Shown here piece after piece: positions 23,366-28,062 of a stretch of 28,062 nt of DNA; positions within the stretch are counted from its first letter, which is position 1; every line of letters starts with the position of its first letter. A program made the translations under genes and the position numbers. Source of the stretch: Spirochaetaceae bacterium (GTDB lineage: Bacteria > Spirochaetota > Spirochaetia > Treponematales > Breznakiellaceae); NCBI GenBank assembly GCA_031257995.1, contig JAIRNN010000322.1:1-28062 (forward strand). The letters are read 5' to 3'. The notes below the pieces were generated by a model. It searched no databases, had not been told where the DNA came from, and worked only from the letters and a program-made list of their open reading frames with translations.

Positions 23366-25237
23366 ATGATGCAGGACAGTCGTTTATTATTAGAGGCGTT
23401 GCTGTATGGGAGCAGCTGGGGAGCGGCGGCATCGGGGTTGTTTGCCCATGTGTGCGGCGGGGTCGGCGTGGGAACCGCCGATGCGATAGAGAAGAATCCC
23501 CGCCTCGAAGGGTTTTTGGCGTATCTCAAGCGGGAGAGCGGGCGGTTTCGGGGTGAAGGGATTCCGGATCTGCCCTACAGTCTCTTTGTGTTATTCGACC
23601 GTGAGGGGGATCGGGCGCGGTTTGAAGGACCCTACTTTGAACGGCGGAACCGGCTCATGGTGTGTGGGCTTGCGGCGTGGCTCTGGAAAAAACCGGAAGA
23701 CATCGCCGCTCTTGAGGACACCATCTGGGCGGTCTGCGACGAATATTCGTGGTGTCTCCCAGCGCACATGGGGGGAAAGAGCCGTTTCTCTGCAACGGGC
23801 ATGGCGGATTCCGCAGGTGTCGTTACGCGGGCCCAGTTTGACAACGCGACGACCATCGATCTCTTTGCCTGTGAGACCGGTCTCGCGCTGGCCGAATGTT
23901 GCGCGGCCCTGGAGGGGGTGCTTGCCCCGCAGGTGACCCTGCGGGCGCGAAAAGAGGTGTACCGCAGACTCATCCAGAGTTACCTTGAACAGGGCGCGTT
24001 CCAGCATTGGGAACTCTTGAAGATGAACTGGTGTTCCGTGTGCGGCGGGGGGCTTGGCGCGGCGGCCTGCTATCTGATAGAGGACGACCGTCTGCTGGGG
24101 GGTATTCTCTTCAAACTGCTTCCCACGCTGGACCGGTTTCTGGAGAGTTTTACCGCCGACGGCGCTTGCGTAGAGGGGCTTTCCTACTGGAACTACGGGG
24201 TGAGTTATTTCGTGATGTTCGCGGATATTTTTTTGCGGCGCACGGGCGGCAAGATTGACCTGTTGCAGGATCCCCGCTTTGAAGGAATCGCCCGTTTTCA
24301 GCAGAAATGTTATCTTGCGGGCGGGGCGCGGGTGTATTTCTCCGATGCGGAAAACTCAGGTTTCCGCATGGGATTGACCAATTATCTTTGCCGCCGTGTC
24401 CCCGGCGTGGCCGCGCCTCCTCCGGACAAGGCGATGCGGATAGAAGCGGATAATCACGGGCACTTTAACCACGCCTTGCGGGACTTTTCTCAGTCCCTGC
24501 GCGACCTTTTGTGGACGGAGCCCCAAGAACCGCCGCCGTTCAAGCCGGAACCGCTGGTCATCCTTCCGGATGCCCAATGGCTCATCGCAAACGCGGGGGA
24601 CACCGCTTTCGCCGCTAAGGGGGGCCACAACGACGAGCCGCACAACCACAACGACGTGGGTTCGTTTCTCTATTGCAAAAAGGGAAAGATGGTGATCTGC
24701 GACCTCGGTTCCGGCCAATACACCAAGGACTATTTCAACGAGAACCGCTACACCGTCTTTTGCGCCCAGTCTTTCAGCCACAGCGTTCCCCTCATAAACG
24801 GCGAGGGTCAGAAGCCGGGGCAGAAGTACGGGGCTGGAGACTGCCATATCGGGCCCGGCGCACAGATGGTTCTGGACCTGGCCGGAGCCTACAGTGTTGA
24901 CGGACTTCTTTCGCTGAAACGGCGTTTTGTCTTGGATCCGGTTCGCGGCGGCCTGACCGTGGAAGACCGCTTCTTCTTCTCGCTTGACCGGCTTCCGGTA
25001 CCGATACCGATAATCGAACGGTTTGTTACGCTTTACCCTCCGCAGATTGAGGGGGGCGCGGCGCGTATCGACTCAGGTGATGCGATAAGCGTGCTCAAAT
25101 GTTCTCTGGGGACAACGCCGGTCGTTCACGAGCACACACACCGCGACCACTCTGGCAACGAAGTGACGGTGTACCTCGTTGACTTTTCCTTTGCGCCGGA
25201 GGGGGCGGAGTTGTCTGTCGTGTTTGATTTGGAGTAG
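23366..25237 (+). CDS. Heparinase II/III-like protein
   Basis: The product is 623 residues, the right size for heparinase II/III family polysaccharide lyases. The N-terminal half is the alpha-toroid domain with the family pattern DGACVEGLSYWNYG at 265-278, holding the likely active-site glutamate and tyrosine. The C-terminal half is the beta-sandwich that begins with GGHNDEPHNHNDVGSF (419-434), a conserved histidine/asparagine metal- and substrate-site motif, followed by CDLGSGQYTKDYF. There is no signal peptide, so it would act in the cytoplasm on imported uronic-acid-containing oligosaccharides. The exact substrate is unknown. The start is ATG 23366 or 23369, right after AGGAGAGGAG. The gene stands alone on the plus strand, 278 bases before the LUD gene, with a similar leader. 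No transporter for its substrate is adjacent. Confidence 0.85.
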   Translation: MMQDSRLLLEALLYGSSWGAAASGLFAHVCGGVGVGTADAIEKNPRLEGFLAYLKRESGRFRGEGIPDLPYSLFVLFDREGDRARFEGPYFERRNRLMVCGLAAWLWKKPEDIAALEDTIWAVCDEYSWCLPAHMGGKSRFSATGMADSAGVVTRAQFDNATTIDLFACETGLALAECCAALEGVLAPQVTLRARKEVYRRLIQSYLEQGAFQHWELLKMNWCSVCGGGLGAAACYLIEDDRLLGGILFKLLPTLDRFLESFTADGACVEGLSYWNYGVSYFVMFADIFLRRTGGKIDLLQDPRFEGIARFQQKCYLAGGARVYFSDAENSGFRMGLTNYLCRRVPGVAAPPPDKAMRIEADNHGHFNHALRDFSQSLRDLLWTEPQEPPPFKPEPLVILPDAQWLIANAGDTAFAAKGGHNDEPHNHNDVGSFLYCKKGKMVICDLGSGQYTKDYFNENRYTVFCAQSFSHSVPLINGEGQKPGQKYGAGDCHIGPGAQMVLDLAGAYSVDGLLSLKRRFVLDPVRGGLTVEDRFFFSLDRLPVPIPIIERFVTLYPPQIEGGAARIDSGDAISVLKCSLGTTPVVHEHTHRDHSGNEVTVYLVDFSFAPEGAELSVVFDLE

Positions 25238-25284
25238 AATATAGTGCTTCTCCTTGTAAATACCCATTGACAATCGGCCTAGCA

Positions 25285-25460
25285 TGAAGCCGGGGGCGTT
25301 GCGGAAGTTCCCCTCTTCGGGGGATGGATAATTGAAAATGGATAATGGCGGGGTCTTGGGGGCGGAGCCCGGGACTTATGTCCTTTGGAGAGGGGTAGCG
25401 TAAGAGCATGCGTAGGGCCAACGGCCCGTGGCATAGAGAGCGAGGGGAAAGCGTCCCCCA
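25285..25460. repeat. GC-rich dispersed repeat, copy 4
   Basis: GGGGGCGTTGCGGAAGTTCC is followed by a short AT-rich direct repeat (GGATAATTGAAAATGGATAA). The block GGGGGCGGAGCCCGGGACTT, GTCCTTTGGAGAGGGGTAGC and GAGCGAGGGGAAAGCGTCCC then follows, matching 18070-18185. It fills the gap between the heparinase-like and LUD genes. Confidence 0.75.
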
Positions 25461-25515
25461 CCTTATGTTTTCTTAAGTAGAAGTACTAATTGGAATAAAA
25501 TAGAGGAGATAAGGT

Positions 25516-26151
25516 ATGGAAAACAAATACCGGAAATGGTTTGGGGAAAAGCGGGGCTGGAAAGCGCTTGAGGCTTTTGAGGAGAAGGGCTGGAAAACCT
25601 ATTATGCGGAAACCCTTGAGGCGGCGCGGGAGACGCTCCTGAACACCTGTCTGCCCAAGAACGTGTCTGTGGGGCTCGGAGGAAGCGAGACGCTCGGTGC
25701 TTTGGATATTCTCCCGGTGCTGCGATCCGCCGATTACCGCTTGTTTGACCGTTACAACTGCGCCGATCATTTTGAGGTCTGCCGGGAGAGCCTGGCAGCG
25801 GATTATTTTATCACCGGCGCCAACGCGCTCACCGTCTCGGGCGAGATGGTGAATCTGGACTGTTCAGGCAGCCGGGTCGCCGCGATGGCTTACGGTCCCC
25901 GGAAGATCATCGTCGTCGTCGGAATCAACAAATTGGTAAACACCCTGGAGGACGCAATCGCCAGAGTTCATGCCATAGCCCCCATGAATTGCAAGCGGAA
26001 CAACCACAGAACGCCCTGTGTGGAAAACGGGGTCTGCACGGACTGCAACATGCCGGCCCGAATGTGCAACCATCTCCTCATCACCTTTAACGCGAAAAAG
26101 TTTGAGGGGAAATACACGCTTATCCTCATCAACGAGGACTTGGGGTTCTAG
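25516..26151 (+). CDS. LUD-domain protein (LutC/YkgG-like)
   Basis: The product is 211 residues with the LUD (DUF162) fold, an NagB/RpiA-like nucleotide- or sugar-phosphate-type fold known from lactate utilisation proteins. Visible motifs are GLGGSETLG at 53-61 and TGANALTVSGEMVNLDCSGS with RVAAMAYGPRKIIVVVGINK. A C-terminal cysteine group C168, C174, C177 and C184 may bind a metal or Fe-S centre. The start at 25516 follows GAGGAGATAAGG. Canonical lactate oxidation needs LutA and LutB partners; none is in the window, so lactate oxidation cannot be claimed. Solitary LUD proteins of this cysteine-bearing type are common in anaerobes and their role is unknown. Confidence 0.88.
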   Translation: MENKYRKWFGEKRGWKALEAFEEKGWKTYYAETLEAARETLLNTCLPKNVSVGLGGSETLGALDILPVLRSADYRLFDRYNCADHFEVCRESLAADYFITGANALTVSGEMVNLDCSGSRVAAMAYGPRKIIVVVGINKLVNTLEDAIARVHAIAPMNCKRNNHRTPCVENGVCTDCNMPARMCNHLLITFNAKKFEGKYTLILINEDLGF

Positions 26152-26164
26152 AAACGGCGGCTTC

Positions 26165-26275
26165 TGGGAGGAAAGGTTTGGTGGGGGAAGTCGCGGCAAA
26201 TTGCCAATCCCTCACTCCAGCCGACTCAAAACCGCTCCGCGTAGCGGGCAGTTTTGGGCCGGCTTCCGCTACCGG
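26165..26275. repeat. GC-rich dispersed repeat, copy 5
   Basis: GGTGGGGGAAGTCGCGGCAA and the following ATTGCC, then CTCACTCCAGCC, match 27568-27610. The inverse is visible at 26655-26700. An internal palindromic part (CAAAACCGCTCCGCGTAGCG, then GGGCAGTTTTGG) forms a stem. Confidence 0.7.
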
Positions 26276-26334
26276 CTCGTAGTAATAGACACCATGAGCC
26301 TTGTAGTGATGGTCGAAATGAGCCTTACGAACTA

Positions 26335-26356
26335 CAGACCCAGACCTCTGGGTCTG
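26335..26356. repeat. Perfect 10-bp palindrome
   Basis: CAGACCCAGA, two bases, then TCTGGGTCTG. It is about 185 bases after the LUD stop codon and has no T-run, so it is not a typical terminator. Confidence 0.6.
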
Positions 26357-26374
26357 CTAGATTAGACTCCAGAT

Positions 26375-26531
26375 CCTGCTAGCAGGCTGTAAACTCTAAA
26401 CACCCGGATATTTTCAAAGAATATAACCACGGAGTTCTCAATGCTCTGTGCGCGTTGCCAGAACTCCGTAGGTTTCTTTGTTACCTTGTAATTACTCATA
26501 TCACTATGTTTAATCCTTACAGCCTGCTAGC
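26375..26531. repeat. Palindromic mini-element with 15-bp perfect ends
   Basis: GCTAGCAGGCTGTAA (26378-26392) and its exact inverse (26517-26531) enclose 124 bases. Inside, CGGAGTTCT (26430-26438) and AGAACTCCG (26460-26468) form a second stem. The left end itself is palindromic (CCTGCTAGCAGG). The internal sequence is AT-rich, unlike the surrounding GC-rich repeats. It looks like a MITE or a structured RNA; no protein is encoded. Confidence 0.72.
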
Positions 26532-26534
26532 ACA

Positions 26535-26700
26535 ACTATCGTTGTGCCCGTTTCGCGCGCGGCATTGGGTGCCCGCAGAGGGGGTAGCGGAAGACCAAGC
26601 GAAGGGAGGTACGGACGCGCCTTTAGGCTCAGGCCCTTTGACTGGAGAGCTGGCTGGAGTGGAGGGTCGGCAACGCAGTTACCGCGACTTCTCCCTCCCT
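26535..26700. repeat. GC-rich dispersed repeat, copy 6 (inverse orientation)
   Basis: GTTGTGCCCGTTTCGCGCGC, then GGCATTGGGTGCC, is the inverse of the block at 27750-27785. GCAGAGGGGGTAGCGGAAGA follows, and the right end GAGGGTCGGCAACGCAGTTA, CCGCGACTTCTCCC is the inverse of 26180-26215. No gene is seen. Confidence 0.7.
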
Positions 26701-26746
26701 ATGTTTCTTTAGGAAAACACTCTATGACGCTTCACGAGGGGCATTT

Positions 26747-27376
26747 TCAGCGGCGGAACAGATACCGCACGGGATTTGCGCCGAAACGGATAAGGAAGTA
26801 GAGCCAGCCTGTCGCGAAACCAAAAAGATGGGTGAGGTGGGCGATATTGGAGGTACTGCCTGAAAGTGTGGAAAAAAGCTCAATCGCGGTTGCGCCCAGC
26901 ACCATGATGGGAGCACGAAGCGGAATCAGGCCCCAAAAGTAGATGATGGCGTTGGGCCGCAGTACGGCAAAGGCAAGCTGCACAGCGAAAATCGCGCCTG
27001 ACGCGCCGAGCAGAAACACGTAGCCTGCGCCCGTGAACAGGTAAGCCAGAAATGAAAACGCGCCCGCAAAAATGCCGCAGACAAGATAGTAGAGGAGAAA
27101 CTCGGATGAGCCCATCTCACGTTCCACCTGACTCCCAAACAGAAACAGGGCAAACATATTGAACAACAGATGGTTAAAATTGCCGTGCGCGAACATATAG
27201 GTGAAAAACTGCCAAACGTTACCGTTCAGAACATTGATGATGTTCAACGCGAGAAACGAGGTAATGGCGTTGTACGACAAAAACCGCTGTGCGGCATACA
27301 CAAGAATGTTGACGATGACAAGGATAGCGGTCACATTGTAGAACCGATAGTGAAACGGCTGGCGAAGAATACTCAT
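26747..27376 (-). CDS. Rhomboid family intramembrane serine protease
   Basis: The product is 209 residues with six hydrophobic segments, the size of a minimal bacterial rhomboid. The family motifs are all present: HGNFNHLLFNM at 64-74 (oxyanion-side histidine and asparagine), the catalytic serine S126 in LLGASGAIF, and the catalytic histidine H183 in HLTHLFGFATGWLYF. It should cut membrane proteins within or near their transmembrane helices; substrates are unknown. The start at 27376 has only a weak ribosome binding site (TTGGAAT). It stands alone on the minus strand between repeat-filled gaps, with no partner gene to hint at its substrate. Confidence 0.94.
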   Translation of the reverse strand: MSILRQPFHYRFYNVTAILVIVNILVYAAQRFLSYNAITSFLALNIINVLNGNVWQFFTYMFAHGNFNHLLFNMFALFLFGSQVEREMGSSEFLLYYLVCGIFAGAFSFLAYLFTGAGYVFLLGASGAIFAVQLAFAVLRPNAIIYFWGLIPLRAPIMVLGATAIELFSTLSGSTSNIAHLTHLFGFATGWLYFLIRFGANPVRYLFRR

Positions 27377-27430
27377 ATTCCAATAGAATACCCGAAACTG
27401 GAGATGAAATCAAGGCGGGACAGACGTGGG

Positions 27431-27510
27431 AAATCACGGTTAACCGCAGGTGAACGCGGATGGGACAGATACGCAGACTATCCGTGTTAATCAGTGTTCA
27501 TCTATGGTTT
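27431..27510. repeat. CACAGAT-family dispersed repeat
   Basis: AAATCACGGTTAACCGCAGG starts this copy and TCAGTGTTCATCTATGG ends it. It is more degenerate than the copies at 1581, 3829 and 17990, and is in a position upstream of the rhomboid gene. Confidence 0.55.
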
Positions 27511-27567
27511 TCTGAGACATTTTTTTATAGGAAGGGGGATAGTGGGCGAAAAACGTTGTCTGCCAAT

Positions 27568-27800
27568 CAGGTGGGGGAAGTCGCGGCAAATTGCCGACCC
27601 CTCGCTCCGGCCTTGCGCCCTCCGCTACCCCCTCTGCGGGGGTTTCCCACCCCCGCAACGCCCCCGGCCCCGCAGGGGCTTTCATAGAGCACGGCATGAT
27701 GACGGAGGGCGGCGGTTCCCCCTCCGGGGGACAGGCTACAGGAGGGAATGCCCAATGCCGCGCACGAACCGGGCACAACCATAGTTGTGCTAAGCACGCT
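27568..27800. repeat. GC-rich dispersed repeat, copy 7 (longest)
   Basis: GGTGGGGGAAGTCGCGGCAA, CCCCTCGCTCCGGCC, CCGCTACCCCCTCTGCGGGG and CCCCCGCAACGCCCCC occur in order, then CCCAATGCCGCGCACGAACC and GCACAACCATAGTTGTGC. The last is a short palindrome shared with 26530. From 27800 to 27931 I see nothing assignable. Confidence 0.72.
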
Positions 27801-27931
27801 TCGTTCCTAGGTCGAGCCGCCTACTGGCGGCGAAGTGTAAACGGGATTGCCATGCGAAGTTGGGGCGTATACCATTTTGTCAATTATGATTTTTTCCTTG
27901 AAATAGCCGGTTTTTTAATTTTGAAATAAAT

Positions 27932-28062
27932 GAGCCTGTTCCAAAACCCCAAGCTAATCTTAGACAACCATATTTACAGCGAACCTTCAAGAAAATTTAA
28001 CCGCAAAGGCACCCAATGCCGCGCCCGAAACATTGAGGACGTTAGCGTGGTTATGCAACATG
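27932..28062. repeat. TIR-bounded repeat element, copy 4, cut by window edge
   Basis: The left end GAGCCTGTTCCAAAAC matches the inverse of the right end of the copy at 4856-5298. TTTAACCGCAAAGGCACCCA and ATGCCGCGCCCGAAACA follow, the same join of two families as at 4925-4955. The element runs off the window. Confidence 0.65.

Overview
The window reads as a chromosomal segment of a free-living or gut-associated spirochaete (Treponema-like). This assignment is an inference. It rests on the relaxed, spirochaete-style lipoboxes on several exported proteins, the LplB/YtcP-type sugar importer without its own ATPase, the PocR-AraC regulator, the barrel-like outer membrane protein, and intergenic DNA packed with dispersed repeats. 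No rRNA, tRNA, CRISPR array, phage gene or complete transposase gene was seen.

Layout. (1) 1-5319: a 70-codon unknown gene; a LuxR-type response regulator and its sensor kinase, split by a hicBA toxin-antitoxin pair that sits between two long direct repeats; then a second toxin-antitoxin pair with a PIN-domain toxin and an antitoxin gene broken by a stop codon, enclosed by about 25-bp inverted repeats. (2) 5320-17989: the centrepiece, a minus-strand carbohydrate operon read from about 16.88 kb down to 5.32 kb. It runs LplB-type permease, YtcP-type permease, solute-binding lipoprotein, repeat-domain lipoprotein, barrel-like outer membrane protein, secreted GH30 glycosidase, cytoplasmic GH2 glycosidase. 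A PocR-AraC regulator is divergent from it. (3) 18479-22499: a minus-strand ABC importer of the Fe3+/AfuABC superfamily (binding protein, ATPase, double permease). (4) 23366-26151: a heparinase II/III-like protein and a solitary LUD-domain protein, each preceded by a similar leader. (5) 26747-27376: a rhomboid protease with intact catalytic residues.

How the genes may work together. GH30 at the cell surface or in the periplasm would cut a polysaccharide (possibly a beta-1,6-galactan). The outer membrane protein and repeat lipoprotein would bind and admit the pieces, the binding protein and two permeases would import them with a shared ATPase encoded elsewhere, and GH2 would finish the hydrolysis inside. 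This would be a spirochaetal counterpart of a Bacteroidetes polysaccharide utilisation locus. The regulator gene carries a run of 11 G inside its coding region and, as written, is out of frame by one base, so it could be a phase-variable switch. GH30 and GH2 also each carry a one-base frameshift at a short homopolymer, so sequencing error or decay must be excluded first.

Nearly every stretch without a gene is repeat DNA. At least four dispersed families recur (a GC-rich family, one ending in GAGGCTGTTTCAAAAC, a CACAGAT family, and one with a GCCGACACG tail), plus a 100-bp tandem array and a 157-bp palindromic mini-element.
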